A stretch of DNA of 64,000 nt, from assembly GCA_020809705.1 (NCBI GenBank), contig CP085829.1, forward strand, positions 6,572,001 through 6,636,000, written 5' to 3'. Positions 34,938 through 46,292 of the stretch are shown here, piece after piece (positions within the stretch are counted from its first letter, which is position 1; every line of letters starts with the position of its first letter). The notes under the pieces are model-generated. The model was not told the origin of the DNA. It did no database searches and was given only the letters and a program-made list of their open reading frames with translations. The position numbers and the translations under genes were made by a program. This stretch comes from Calonectria ilicicola (taxonomy: Eukaryota > Ascomycota > Sordariomycetes > Hypocreales > Nectriaceae).

Positions 34938-37013
34938 ATGAGCTCCTCGGCGTATTCCATTCCCGAGCAGACCCGCCGTGTCTTCCAAGATGGTATTCTC
35001 AACAACCCACTAGTCCAAAAGCACTTGCCTTCTGGGGCGGAGGAAGCATCTCGCACTATTTACTTTGAAGGGAGTGATAGCCCAAGTCTCCCAATCAACT
35101 GGCGATTTGCTGAGAGTATCTCGTCGCTAAAGGCATACGAAGCAACCGTCATTAACGTTTTACTCCAAAAGAAATACAATATCGCACCTGCCAAGGTCAA
35201 GATCAACACGTAAGGATTAAAATTTCCAAACGAGAAGAGAAATACGGGCGCTTGCTAATGTGGTGGTGCATGGTGCATTAGTGATCACGCACAGCTTTTT
35301 ATCATGTCGAGTTTGATGTGGGCTATCGATCCAGATGGAGTTAATCTCACCACAGCATCCATCATGAAACCGGAGGGGCGCGCCGAAATCGCCAAATACT
35401 TTCCAGACGAGGATCGACACGGATCTCTTAGTTCATTGTATCGGACATTCGCCACCAACATTTATAAAACTAAAGATGGCAAATATTTTCACCTGCATGG
35501 TATGTGGACTCCTTTGTTGTAGAAATAACAATGCCTCTCGTTTCTAATGTGTCTGTTTCCTGAAATAAGGCTCAATGAACCCGAACCCGACTCTGGACTC
35601 GTTGGGACTTCCCACAGATTCGGAGTTTGAAGATCCTGAGGATTCGATCGCCCCTTTCATCAAGGCTGTTGGGAGGCGATCGGCCCAGGAAATGCAGATG
35701 CTAGCTGAAGAACACAAGCAAGCCGGAACAATCTGCTTTACGACGGAAGAATATAAAAACAGTGAGCATGGTAAAGCAAACGCTCATGTTGGTCTTTTCG
35801 AAATCAGAAAGTCGCCAGACTCTCAGCAACCGGTGAGCTGGTGGCCTGATTCTCCCAAGACATCTCCTTCCCGGCCTCTGGCTGGTCTCAAGGTCGTCGA
35901 TCTTACTCGAGTAATTGCTGGGCCTGCCATCTCCCGTGGCCTCGCCGAGCTGGGAGCAAGCGTGATGCGAGTAACAGCACCGCATCTGACGGACTTGTCG
36001 CCTCTTCACCCGGATCTAAATCATGGCAAGTGGAATGCAAGCCTTGACCTGCGACGCAAGGAAGACTGCGACAAACTGCGAGCACTCGTGTTGGAGGCTG
36101 ATGTATTTGTGCAAGGTTACCGACCTGGCGTTTTGGACAAGTACGGTTTTGGAGAGAAGGATGTGATTGATTTAGTAAAAGGGCGTCAAAGAGGCATCAT
36201 CTATTGTGGAGAGAACTGCTACGGATGGCAAGGCCCTTGGATGCATCGGTCCGGGTGGCAACAAATTAGCGATGCGGTAAGTAACGCTTTGACCTTAGGG
36301 AAGTTTTCTTGTGCAGAGGGAAAGCTTCATTTGTAGAATGTCGTACTTGCTAACAATGCACCAGTGTTGTGGAGTGTCGTACGAATTTGGTCGCGCCATG
36401 GGCAACGATGAACCAGTCACTCCCGTATTCCCAAATTCCGACTATTGGCAAGTGGCACATAAGGCGCATCATTTATTTGAACGTAATTACTAACATGTTT
36501 TAAATAGCACTGGAGTTGCAGGAATCACGGGAATTATGACTGCATTGCTCCGACGAGCTGAAGAAGGAGGCTCGTACTCGGTTGATGTCAGTTGAGCACC
36601 ATATCGCTACACGACCTAATCTTGGCCCTGGCCTGCTAACATTCCTTTCCTAGGTTGCACTCAATTATTATTCCCAGTGGCTGGTGAATAGTGTTGGCAC
36701 ATATCCTATTGAGGTTTGGCAAGATGTCTGGCACCGGAACGGCGCCCCCGTATTCCGCCATTATCACCCAATGCAGCATTTGCTCCCGAATGTGCTTCAG
36801 CCATTGTACAAGTCTAGCAGCCATAAGCTTTTTCGTCCCGAGTTTTTCACCAAGCTTCATGTGAAAAATCTTGGCATAGATATGCGTATCGTGGCGCCAA
36901 TCCTGCAGTATCCCGACGGGGAGGTGCAGCCAGGATTTGATGTTGGGACACGAGGCAATGGCGTGGATGTGCCAAGGTGGCCGGCGGACCTCAGCGTCGA
37001 GAGGGTCGAGTAG
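34938..37013 (+). CDS. CaiB/BaiF family (class III) CoA-transferase
   Basis: Six exons (34938-35209, 35282-35499, 35570-36276, 36365-36447, 36508-36586, 36654-37013) give 572 residues. The family signature is clear from about residue 265: RPLAGLKVVDLTRVIAGPAISRGLAELGA, NHGKWNASLDLR, VFVQGYRPGVLDKYGFG. In NSDYCTGVAGITGIMTALLRR the Asp occupies the place of the catalytic Asp that forms an acyl anhydride in formyl-CoA transferase. The N-terminal 250 residues are the extension found in fungal two-part members of this family. Members move CoA between carboxylic acids or racemise 2-methylacyl-CoA; the substrate here is unknown. The fourth intron (36448-36507) uses a GC donor (GCAAGT) with a good branch site (CTAAC). 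The gene converges on the bZIP gene with only 70 bp between stops. Confidence 0.8.
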
Positions 37014-37083
37014 CTAGATGGTTTTATCTAGCCCGTGTATTTACATCAAGGAATTTCTTTTCTGTTGGGTTACTACATACATC

Positions 37084-38277
37084 TCACGTATCAAAACCGA
37101 AGCGCACTGAGTTCATGTCTAAGCCTTCAACCAACTCCGGAAACCGGTTTATAAAGTCATCAGTCACTCCCCAACCTTCGAGTTTGGTAAAGGTATCGTA
37201 AAAATCGGGATGAAATTGAACGACGCCTTCCTTGTCGGATTGAAGAAATGGCTTGCGCCAGGGCCACCTTACTTTAACACAGCAGGTCATTAGACTCATG
37301 ACTTCAACTGGATCATACAGGTGCTGGTATTTGACCAGGTTGGCGCGCATGCGGGGCCAGAACAAAAAGTCGACAAAGTAAGGGTGCGGCTGTGACATTT
37401 GCTCCAGAACAGGCTTTTGGAACGTTTGGAGCCGGAAATAGCGCTCCTGGTTAGGGCGCAGCATCCATTTGATGAAATGATAAGTGAGCCAGCCGCCGGC
37501 AAGGCGCTCTGGATCGCGGCACGGCCATTTTTGGGTGGCTTCGGAAATAACGTTGGCAAGGAAATTCTTTTCCGAGCCATGGATTATCTCGACGGGCGAG
37601 GGATTGTCTGGCGATTGGTGCACTAGCTCGGGGTGGTGTAGCCAGCGGGAGAATTGGTCGGTGACAATGACGTCCAAGCCCGAATGGGTGGGTGTCGCGT
37701 TCCACAGATCCACGCAACTACGCACAGCGTCGGCATCGGGATGAGGCCGAGTCGGGATGGCGGATGCGCTCGTGCAGAGGGGCGTCGTGGCGGGAAATAA
37801 TGCATTGTCTCTAGCTTCGACCAAAGCCGTGCCCGAGTCTAATGAGGAGGTAGCAGAGGAGTTAGAGGAAGAGGAAGAGGGATCCTGCAGGCATTGCTCC
37901 AACGCAAGAACAAATGGTGTCGCACCGCTGTCACCTCCACCAGGGGTGAGTGGCTTGGGCGGCTGGCACCACGACGTTACAAGGCGACAGATGGAGTCCT
38001 GGCGCGAGTGCAGAACTCTGTTCTGGTGATGCAAGACCTCGCAGTTGGTGCGAGAGCGCTGCAGCTCCAGCTCCAATGTCGCAATCTTGTCCTCGAGGGC
38101 GTGCACTTGCGACTCGCGCTTTGCCCGCATTACCTGTTGGGCGCGGCGGTCGCGGGCTCGCTTCTTCTCCAGCGAGCCCACGTACCTTTTCACAACACGT
38201 TGGCTTGGCACATTGGTTGACGCGTCACCGTCTCCGCTCTCAGCATTCAGCTGCGACCGGGTTCGGGCCATGTTCAC
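37084..38277 (-). CDS. bZIP transcription factor with C-terminal DUF3425-like domain
   Basis: An intronless gene of 397 residues (ATG at 38277; a second ATG lies two codons later). The basic region is RARDRRAQQVMRAKRESQVHALEDKI, a fungal variant of the bZIP signature, followed by a short leucine zipper (LELELQRSRTNCEVL...VLHSRQ). A Ser/Pro-rich linker leads to the conserved C-terminal domain found in many fungal bZIPs (LTYHFIKWMLRPNQERYFRLQ, PYFVDFLFWPRMRANLVKYQ, KVRWPWRKPF). The 3' end overlaps the transcript space of the CoA-transferase, and AP-1-like palindromes lie upstream of that gene, so regulation of the neighbour is a reasonable guess. Confidence 0.85.
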   Translation of the reverse strand: MNMARTRSQLNAESGDGDASTNVPSQRVVKRYVGSLEKKRARDRRAQQVMRAKRESQVHALEDKIATLELELQRSRTNCEVLHHQNRVLHSRQDSICRLVTSWCQPPKPLTPGGGDSGATPFVLALEQCLQDPSSSSSNSSATSSLDSGTALVEARDNALFPATTPLCTSASAIPTRPHPDADAVRSCVDLWNATPTHSGLDVIVTDQFSRWLHHPELVHQSPDNPSPVEIIHGSEKNFLANVISEATQKWPCRDPERLAGGWLTYHFIKWMLRPNQERYFRLQTFQKPVLEQMSQPHPYFVDFLFWPRMRANLVKYQHLYDPVEVMSLMTCCVKVRWPWRKPFLQSDKEGVVQFHPDFYDTFTKLEGWGVTDDFINRFPELVEGLDMNSVRFGFDT

Positions 38278-40246
38278 TGTGGGCTCAGTTGCGTTTGTGC
38301 CTTTCGATCAGGTTCACTCAGACGACGCAATGGCTGTGTGCGTATACGATAAGATACAGGAGAATGGAGATCCCCAAGCTTGAATTTGCATCATTTACCG
38401 TTGACACATCCAAGAGCAGTCAATCTTGTTCGGCTCCACCGCTTACCCCGCGGCAACCGCGGCCTTTACGGATCCCCAGTATCTCTCCCTGGTCAGTCCA
38501 GGGTGCTTCTTCGGGAGCTGTGCCTCAGCTGGCCCAGACATGGTCCGCGGGGTACAGACTGCATGGGTCCCAATGATCTGCCCGACTTGCAGCACAGATG
38601 ACCCTTTTTTGACCTTGGGAGTCGGAAAATAGTTGACGTCCAAATCAGAGAGATAGACAGGAAACTAAAAAGAAAAAAGCTGGTCAGAATTTCTTTCGTA
38701 TGAGAAAAAGGCCACTAGAGGAACATGTGCGTGATCGCCTGCACAACATGTCATGGCTCTCTGGTTCGGTCGGGCGGCTGACAGGGTAACCAACAGTGTT
38801 GATGGCATCATTGCAGACTTGGAAAATATGCTGCACTGGTTGATCAATGGGTCTCTAGCAAACATATCATCTCCAAAAATTCAGCGGTAATTCATTGTAT
38901 GAATTTGTAGTTAAAGTATTTGTTGCTTGGCTAAATTGTGGTGAAAAGTATTCCCGAGTTCGCTCACCGAGGTGCTCACCAAAACTAGTCCTCATGATGG
39001 GTTGGGGTAGCCAGACAGATACCCAAGAAGTCACCCAATTTAGACAAAGTAAGTATAGCATATAATAAACCTGTTAACGGTACATTCGTCAATGTATCAG
39101 GCCGCCGCAATCCTAGGAGGTTTATTGGCCCAAAGGTGTTGCAGAATGCTTCAGCCTTGATGCAGCTCATCGAGGCATTCCATGCGAATTAATGCAGGAA
39201 CGCTGAGATGAACACACATTTAACTTCAAAAGATCCAATGTGCCCTGGCGCACATAATACAGGCAGATCGCTGTGTGGCTTTAAAGTTTGCATAAGTCCA
39301 AGATACGCCAGCCACTAAGAACCGTGTAGCCATGGTGACTAAACGTGCGAGGAAGATCGTGTGGCTTAGACACGTAATATCTTGAATGTACCTTCAGGTT
39401 CACATTTAGTTATTTTTGTCATTGGTTCTCCGACAAAACGTGCGCCGTCAGCTTGGCGGATGGGTAGGCGCAGCTTGGTCCTGCAAGGGGCCGCTACTTA
39501 GTAGTGGTACTGAGCGAATCATGAATCTCACCACGCACATTGACATTAAACAAAGGGGAGTAAATCCTTGTAAGATATTTGTGCAGACTTCACCGAACGG
39601 TTTGAGTAACTTGGTCGAGTCACCTAAATCACAATTCCCATGCTTGCTTATCAGGCAGCTGTCGACATATATGAGACGGACATCCTTTTTTGGTCGAGTA
39701 CAGAAAATATTCTCTAAAATAACAGTAATTGTTGTACATTAGGATAAATCTCTAAGCTTATGAGATGGATGTAAGGGGAAATAATTATCGGATGGGGACA
39801 ATGAATGCCCTTGCTTGTGGAGCATATTTCGTTCCACTTCAAAACGACACCAAAGAATCAACGATGGAGATTACATTGGTACGGCAAGTGAATTGACGAA
39901 ATTAGTTAGGATGAAAGCAGATTTCAATAATGAGGAAATGAAATCCTTGAGATTTATTTGAATCTACTATAAGAATGTATCTCATGCAAGAAGTCGGCCA
40001 GTCAAATTAAACAGGTTACATCACTTTGAATCATTAATTACAAGGTTTCATTTATGGATTAAAAATTTGTTCCTATTCGTATTTACGAAAAGATTGACGA
40101 GGATATGTATCATTGAGCGAGCCGCTTAACCAGATCCATACCATCGTTTAATCTAGCCTCGCATCATTCATTTATCCTCATATACCGATAAATGACAGTA
40201 TTAGAATTATAATTTTACTCATTTCTTTTCTCTTATTTTGAGAATT
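38278..40246. other. Intergenic region with a coding-like fragment
   Basis: Nearly 2 kb without a supported gene. On the plus strand 38426-38632 an open frame without ATG (it opens at a TTG) reads FTDPQYLSLVSPGCFFGSC and ends with Cys pairs; codon choice looks genic, so it may be a relic. The rest, including the 108-codon frame at 39416-39742, shows nothing recognisable. Confidence 0.45.
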
Positions 40247-41124
40247 CTATCGTGAAGTGCGATACCAGTTGGATGCAGAGTCTCCAAGACACTCTCCCAC
40301 AGTAACGGCTGCAACATTGTCAGCATTCCCATGTTTTTAGGTGATTGGGGGATTGATGGAATCATTTCCAGTCATGATAACTGACCTCTCAAGCCGCGTT
40401 CCTTAACAGCAGCGATCATCGCGGGGACTAAAGTGTCGGCGGTTGTCTGGTGGACCTCGTGCGCAAGCGCGATGGAGCCACCCGCATCGAGGTCACCAGT
40501 GAAAATGTCGACGCTGTTCTGGATGGTATCAGGAGTATTGTTCTCCCAATCTTTGGTGTCGATGCTGGAATGGACAATGTGGTACCCCAAATCACCAAGC
40601 GCGTCCAAGGACGTCTGGCTATAGCTGAAGAAAGGGTGTCTAAAGTAAGTGGGGAATTTTCCAATAATGTCAAGTAGGGCATCCTCGAGCTGAGTTACCT
40701 CGCTTTGGATTTCTGAGTAGGAAAGAGTTGCAAGATCTGGGTGGCTCCATCTACAGAGAGGTTAATCGCGTCAGCTTAACTCTCATCCTGCAGAACATCT
40801 CCTGTTGTTGACTTACGTGTGTGAACCAACTTGATGCCCTTCATTCACCATGCGCTTGACAGTTGACGAGTAGCCATAGATTGAAGCCCAGTTATCTCCG
40901 CAAACAAAAAACGTGGCCTTGATACCGGCATCGGCTAGGGTGTCAAGAACCTGGTCGGTGTATGCGAATGGACCATCGTCAAAGGTCAATGCCACTGTGC
41001 CCTCAACATTGCAGGTAGTGATGATGCTTCCAACAGGAATTCCCTGTCGTTTTTGGGGAATGGTAGAGACTGGAGAGGCCACAGCCCCAGCAACAAGAGC
41101 AGCAAAAGCAAATCGAGCGAGCAT
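40247..41124 (-). CDS. Secreted polysaccharide deacetylase (chitin deacetylase-like, CE4)
   Basis: Three exons (41124-40817, 40750-40386, 40308-40247) give 244 residues. Residues 1-16 form a signal peptide, and PQKRQG suggests a KR pro-peptide site. NodB motifs: motif 1 TFDDGP with the catalytic Asp and metal Asp; motif 2 HQVGSHTWSHPDL with the two metal His; motif 3 [10 protein letters not shown]; motif 4 DTKDW; motif 5 IALAHEVHQ. The enzyme should remove acetyl groups from chitin or a related wall polymer outside the cell. Motif 3 is usually RPPYG-like, so RHPFF is a departure at the side of the active-site groove. The two Cys of the C-terminal [10 protein letters not shown] segment and near the N-terminus may bond. 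There is no chitin-binding module. Confidence 0.85.
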
Positions 41125-41217
41125 GATTGCAACGAGAAGAGGAATATACTGATTCGGGGAGTCCTACGGAAACAGATACCGCACTGGATGTCGTTTCAAT
41201 AGGGTACCTCGATCGAC

Positions 41218-41225
41218 TATTTATA
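41218..41225 (-). promoter_or_regulatory. TATA box of the deacetylase gene
   Basis: TATAAATA on the minus strand, about 94 bp upstream of the ATG at 41124. Confidence 0.5.
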
Positions 41226-43542
41226 TCAATTATCGACTCGGGACCTTACCGGTCCCGCAGCATCCGAGTGTTGATATCATATTCCGTTGACATACGTGGC
41301 GTGCATGAGTGCTCGGCCGAGATGGAGGAGGGGGATTGAGAAGGCCATACGAGATGCACGTCGGCAACCACCAACAACCTTTACAAACGCACCTGCACAA
41401 ACCCCTGGCTGCTGACAGCTATGTAACAGTGCATATACACGTGGAGAAGGCTGAAATGGAGCAATTTCTTTTTTGGATAGGTTGCTATCCTTGGAGTCTT
41501 CTAATCGAGCAGCCTTACACTTTGTTTCTATTTTCCTTGTCACACAAGACGCACCTGACAGCCATACAAACCCCGTTTTCGTCCGTAAATACGCACAAAC
41601 TCCCGATGCGCAGCTGAGCGAGGAATTTGGGGTTCCTCAACACGCCAAGACGGCAACAGCATCGGGATCATCGACCGTCTTATGTGCCAAGATGGGCTAG
41701 CATGTGCCAAGCTTCGTTCTAAGTAGGCGACGCTCAGCCACATGCACTCCTCTTCATGCTCGGCCAACCATTTCCCGTGTTAGTGATAAGGTTCCTTGTT
41801 GTATAGGTTGACGGTAACATTCGATCAGCATTGGACTGCTGATCAGCTGCTTAATCAATACAAGACGCCCGTATATGTAGGTTGATGGGATAAGCAAGGT
41901 GGGGAGCCACGGCATTTGCTTGTTGGGCAGCGAGAGCACGCCCACGCCACGGTAGCTCCTAATTCGATAGTGCACTGACAAGAACCACTCGCAGTGTTGC
42001 TCAAATCTAGCGTGTGATGTCATCGCTGGCCATGCCTCCCCCGTGCATCATGTTAGTGCCGGGGGGCGCAATTATCGGTCCTCATTTTCAGCGGTCCTTT
42101 TTACCCGATCTCATCGCTTGGTGATCTGAACAAACGAAAAAAACAAGCTTAATACCGTAGCAAAGTGGAGATGTTAAACAATTGTGCATTCCTTCTCCAC
42201 ATCTCACATCAGCCTTGATGTAACCATTGGCCGCGGGATTAGGGCTTCAGCTGAGCACTGAGTGAGTTTTTGTGTTACGCCGAACGTCCCGGCACGAGGA
42301 ATGATTGAAACTTGCTTGCAGGCCAGATTAACGTTGGTGCATTCTAGAAAGCTTAACAAGGAAAGGATGAACTGCCATTTGTCCGATGCCATATTTTTCT
42401 CCTTTTCTTTCTCTTGCCCTGTACGGAACTTTCTTTTTGATGAACCACATCTCAGGTGAGCAGCGGAGCTGACTGAGCTCAATCCCTGTTGACCGCTTCA
42501 TGCCGCCGTGTGGGTCGCAACGCTAACTCACGCTGATTCCGTGCAATTCCCTTTGGCTGCTCTCAAACCTCCCCGGATCTGACATGGTGTTTTCGGGTTT
42601 CGGTCGAAACAGGGTTGTGTTGGCCCACAAGTTCAACCAACACACGTCTTTCACCTGGTCTGTCACGTAGCAATGTAATGCACTCTCTCATCACGCAATA
42701 TCGCATTGCTTACTCTCATCATGCTTTTCTGCACCTTATGGCGCCAGTACCATTTCATCCGGCCAGGATCAATTGCCTTCCCTTGCACGTATCCTGAGAC
42801 ACTGCTGCTTACCACTGTACACATCAGCCCTCCATCGAGGGGATGCATCGGAGCAGCATTTCACATTCGGGATCTTTCGTCTAATGGTATTACGAAATTT
42901 TGAACCCCCCATGGCTCTTGGCCTTTTTTCTTCCCTTCTTGGTGCAACATCTCCGATAGGTCCTATTCGTAAGCGAGAACATTCATGAATACGAATAAAT
43001 GCTGCATTACGCGAAGCCCGACGTAACAAGCGCTGTTTTCAAGTGTCATAGAAAAAATAGTAATTTTCTTGTTTAATTAGCCTCCTGGAATATGCGAGGA
43101 ACGATTGATTCGACAGAACTGTTGGGTTGTGATATTGACAATGTCAATGCTTTTTCAACGATGTTTTTGTCAATCTAAAATTTCCTATTCAAAATCCAAC
43201 ATCCTATAGTACGGGAGATTAAATGTTGGTATTATATCTTAGGGCGTGGATTATACAAGCGCAGATGATTCCGCTCCCTCATTCATCTTTATTCCTTGAT
43301 AAATTATTGGCTTCAGATTGAGCACACTGATTGTTTATGGCAAATGGCCGCTCACAATAGGGACCACGAAGAAAAAATATCACAGTGAAAATGTCTATTC
43401 TCTGGCTATTTGACTTGACATAATGATTTATATCGCTCCTCCTTGTGTCCTTGAACTACACGATGTATCTTGCGCAAGCGCCATCACCCAAGTTCCGTTC
43501 TCATTCTTGTGTTAAGAGCATGGCGTGAAAGTACAAAAGTCC
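41226..43542. other. Intergenic region, no supported gene
   Basis: About 2.3 kb with only short opposed frames (41277-41767, 42204-42482, 42663-43029) that lack domains and consistent splice structure. No repeat of note. Confidence 0.55.
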
Positions 43543-43689
43543 TTAGCAGTTGATGTTCTGGCATGCGACTCGCTGAGATGGTGGCAAGCTGTTGCATGCA
43601 AGGCAGGTGGGGCTTTGGGGAGCGGCAGCAACCTCGACGGCAGCAAAAGCCAGGGCAAGGACCATAGTGACGGTGCCGAAGAATTGCAT
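43543..43689 (-). CDS. Very small secreted cysteine-containing protein
   Basis: An ATG at 43689 in a strong context (CCTACCACA before it) opens 48 codons ending at TAA (43543-43545). Residues 1-24 form a signal peptide (hydrophobic core VTMVLALAFAAVEVAAA); the mature peptide begins at about APQSP and is only some 24 residues with four Cys in the order C-x2-C ... C-x5-C (TCLACNS...ACQNINC). An ATAAATAG box lies about 195 bp upstream, and the leader is CT/CA-rich. Size and Cys content are those of fungal small secreted proteins, a class that includes wall peptides and host effectors; no specific family is claimed. It is too short for ordinary ORF filters. Confidence 0.6.
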   Translation of the reverse strand: MQFFGTVTMVLALAFAAVEVAAAPQSPTCLACNSLPPSQRVACQNINC

Positions 43690-44984
43690 TGTGGTAGGTG
43701 GTGTTGAAACTAAAGGTTGAGTTAGAGAAATCAGCTGAAGTCATGATTCGGCGTATGTACCTTGTGTTTGTAGAGAATTTTCTTGAAGAAAGTGAGAAGT
43801 CGGTGTGTCAATTGTGCGATTGTGGTTGTGATTGTGATTGTGCTGTGAGTGATGGGTTTTCCTTGAGGGTAGCATGTAGGCTATTTATCCTCGAGAGATG
43901 CTATATTGAAGCATTAACTTGGCTGTTATTGACTTGTCTTAGCACTATCATTCTTGGTCTTTGTGCACGAGAATAGATGGCCGTGAACTGCGCGAGCTTG
44001 CATTGCCCATTCCTAACAGTGCGCAAAGCTAGCCTTTCTTAATGCGAAAAAGCCCGAGAGTTGCAATTAATACCACGTCAAACCGAGACGGGCTGGATGT
44101 GAAACACCTAATATTTAGGGACCCAATCACTGACAGGTAATCTCAAAATAGCATCTTGATCAGGGCCCATTTCTACAACGTGCTACAGCCTTGACTCCAA
44201 TGGCAGAACTTTAATCTGAGCGCCTCAACATATGAGTACAAGCTCTCGGGCGGACATAGGTCTCACCATTTTAATACTCAATGGAAAAGGTCACATATTG
44301 GCCATAAAGCGCGTCACTTATTCAAAAAGGAATATTCCGGAATCTGTGCGCTTGGGCTTGACGTTTGCTGATGACATTCTCGCCTATTAATTCCACAATG
44401 CACTATTGCTGATACACTCATGCTCAGCCTCAAAGTGACAAACCATAGTTTTAATGCAAAACTACGTCATTTATTATCAGCGTCGAAACCCATTCACTTT
44501 AGAGCGCCGTCACGCATAATGTGAAATTGACTTGGAAGACGCGAAGCGTGTACTTGTGACGGGACGGGCGTCAATGGCACGGGTCACAGGCTTTGCGGAT
44601 TATGCAACTAAAAGCAGATAATGCCTTTCGAGTCTCTCTGCTAAAATACTAAGTCACTGATTACGTTGTATTGCTACATCCAGACGTTCTCCAGTCACAA
44701 TCTTGTAGATGGCTTTGTCGAATGCATCCCGCCATTTCATGACAAAATTGGCGTGATTTACAATTCAAAGTTCAATACAGAAAATGACTCTTTCTCTGAA
44801 ATGGGCTAGGGAAACCTTTTTGCCTTGATGTCTCTACTAAGCGGACACGGGTGTTGGATAGATTCGCCTACTGGGCATTTTATTCAAATGGCGGTCCATA
44901 AAAACGAACGCTGGTTTATGGTTATTGGAGTTATTTTCAAAATGATTTGAATCTGTACATAGAAACTCTAGAAAGCGGATGTAT
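43690..44984. other. Intergenic region
   Basis: Promoter of the small secreted protein with a GATTGTG-type microsatellite (about 43817-43842) and then about 1 kb with nothing recognisable. Confidence 0.55.
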
Positions 44985-45773
44985 TTATTCTTCCTCCTTT
45001 TCGTCATCTTCCACTGTAAACGAGTGGTTGAATTCTTCCTCGGCCTGGTATTTCCCGTAAACTAAAACCGCGGCCAGGTCAGAACTAGGTTTGTCAAGCT
45101 TTCCTCCAATGAAAATTTGAATCTTTTGGTCACGTCTTATCCAGTGAACCTTGTTCTCGTTGTACATGTCTGTACTTTCGGTAGCGTCGAAGATGATGTC
45201 TGGCATCGTCTCAAAATCAAGGACACCGTCCTTCAATGTTTCATACTCATTCTCTCCGAGAAAAACTCTAATCTTAACTCCCGGCTCAATAAAGACAGCA
45301 GAGATAAGAATATTCCTATCCATTTGCATCTCGGCCACTCTTCGCATTTCTCCTTCCACCTTTTCCTCAGGATATCTGAGCTCTAAAACCTCTTGCGCTG
45401 GGATTTTGAATGTCCCAGTGCGGCCAACCCCGGCTAGGAATTCTGAAACATCCCAGAATACATGATTCCACAGCTGATAGACAGCATCGCGTATTGGAGT
45501 GTGGGTCATGGTTCTGTCAGAATTCTTCATTGTTTCAATCTCCTCGTCTGAGGCATTGTTGACGACTGACATCAGTCCACGAAATCCATCCATAGGATCC
45601 TCAAACGCTGCATCTCCGCCAGCCACATCTGAACGGAGCAGCCAGGCTTGCCGAGAGCGCGAGGCCACGGTCACAACAGGAGGGTTATCCGTGTAGTCGA
45701 CAGGTCGGTGAGGAGGGTCAAAAGTATCGTTCCAAGGGCCCCCATATATTTTTCGGAAAGTAGACATTGCCAT
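44985..45773 (-). CDS. Uncharacterised 262-residue soluble protein
   Basis: A long single open frame with good codon usage; no family is recognised. There is no signal peptide or membrane segment. The sequence alternates charged helices and short strands (VIKIRVFLGENEYETL-like and KIQIFIGGKL segments), suggesting a compact beta-rich C-terminal half, and ends in an acidic tail (VEDDEKEEE). WNHVFWDVSEFLAGVGRTGTF in the middle is the most distinctive stretch. A TTTAAAG-type A+T-rich leader precedes the ATG. Neighbours give no hint to the function. Confidence 0.65.
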   Translation of the reverse strand: MAMSTFRKIYGGPWNDTFDPPHRPVDYTDNPPVVTVASRSRQAWLLRSDVAGGDAAFEDPMDGFRGLMSVVNNASDEEIETMKNSDRTMTHTPIRDAVYQLWNHVFWDVSEFLAGVGRTGTFKIPAQEVLELRYPEEKVEGEMRRVAEMQMDRNILISAVFIEPGVKIRVFLGENEYETLKDGVLDFETMPDIIFDATESTDMYNENKVHWIRRDQKIQIFIGGKLDKPSSDLAAVLVYGKYQAEEEFNHSFTVEDDEKEEE

Positions 45774-46292
45774 TTTAGATGTTGGTAGCCAAGCAATAAT
45801 TTTTAAAGAGTTTAGAATGCATTTCTTTCTCTTTTTAGGGTCAGGGTGAGGTATTTAAAGTACTCGTGTTGACTTTTTACACTTCGTTTAGGCAGAAACG
45901 CGCTTGTAGGTTGGTCGTCTGACGCGCATGATGCTATCCCACTTTTAATAATAACTAACGAAAAGCCGCCGAAAAACGATCTAAACCAACAAAGAGACGT
46001 TTTTGATAGGCCTTGTTAGTAAAATTGACGGATCACATCAAGCTTTGTTTATTCCCTTGAAATCGAGCTCCTCACAGAAGTAAGCCTCGAGGAGGTAAAG
46101 TTGCTTTGTCGGTCGAATTTCTGTAGTAGCTGTAAACAAAATATCGATGACAGCCGCGCTCGTCTCCATAAGGGCCGATTAATCAGTTACAATTTCCGAG
46201 TAAGACGACCGGGTGAAATCTGTAGAACTCTTATTGATGTATCTTCAGAAAGCGTTTGTTGATATTGTATATATCCCTGCAACTTTCCTACT
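45774..46292. other. Intergenic region
   Basis: About 520 bp; promoter of the orphan gene and 3' UTR of the alcohol dehydrogenase. Nothing else seen. Confidence 0.6.

Noticed and set aside
37484..38576. Plus-strand frames up to 208 codons opposite the bZIP gene
   Set aside because: Antisense shadows of a GC-rich gene; composition is Ser/Arg/Ala-rich without motifs.
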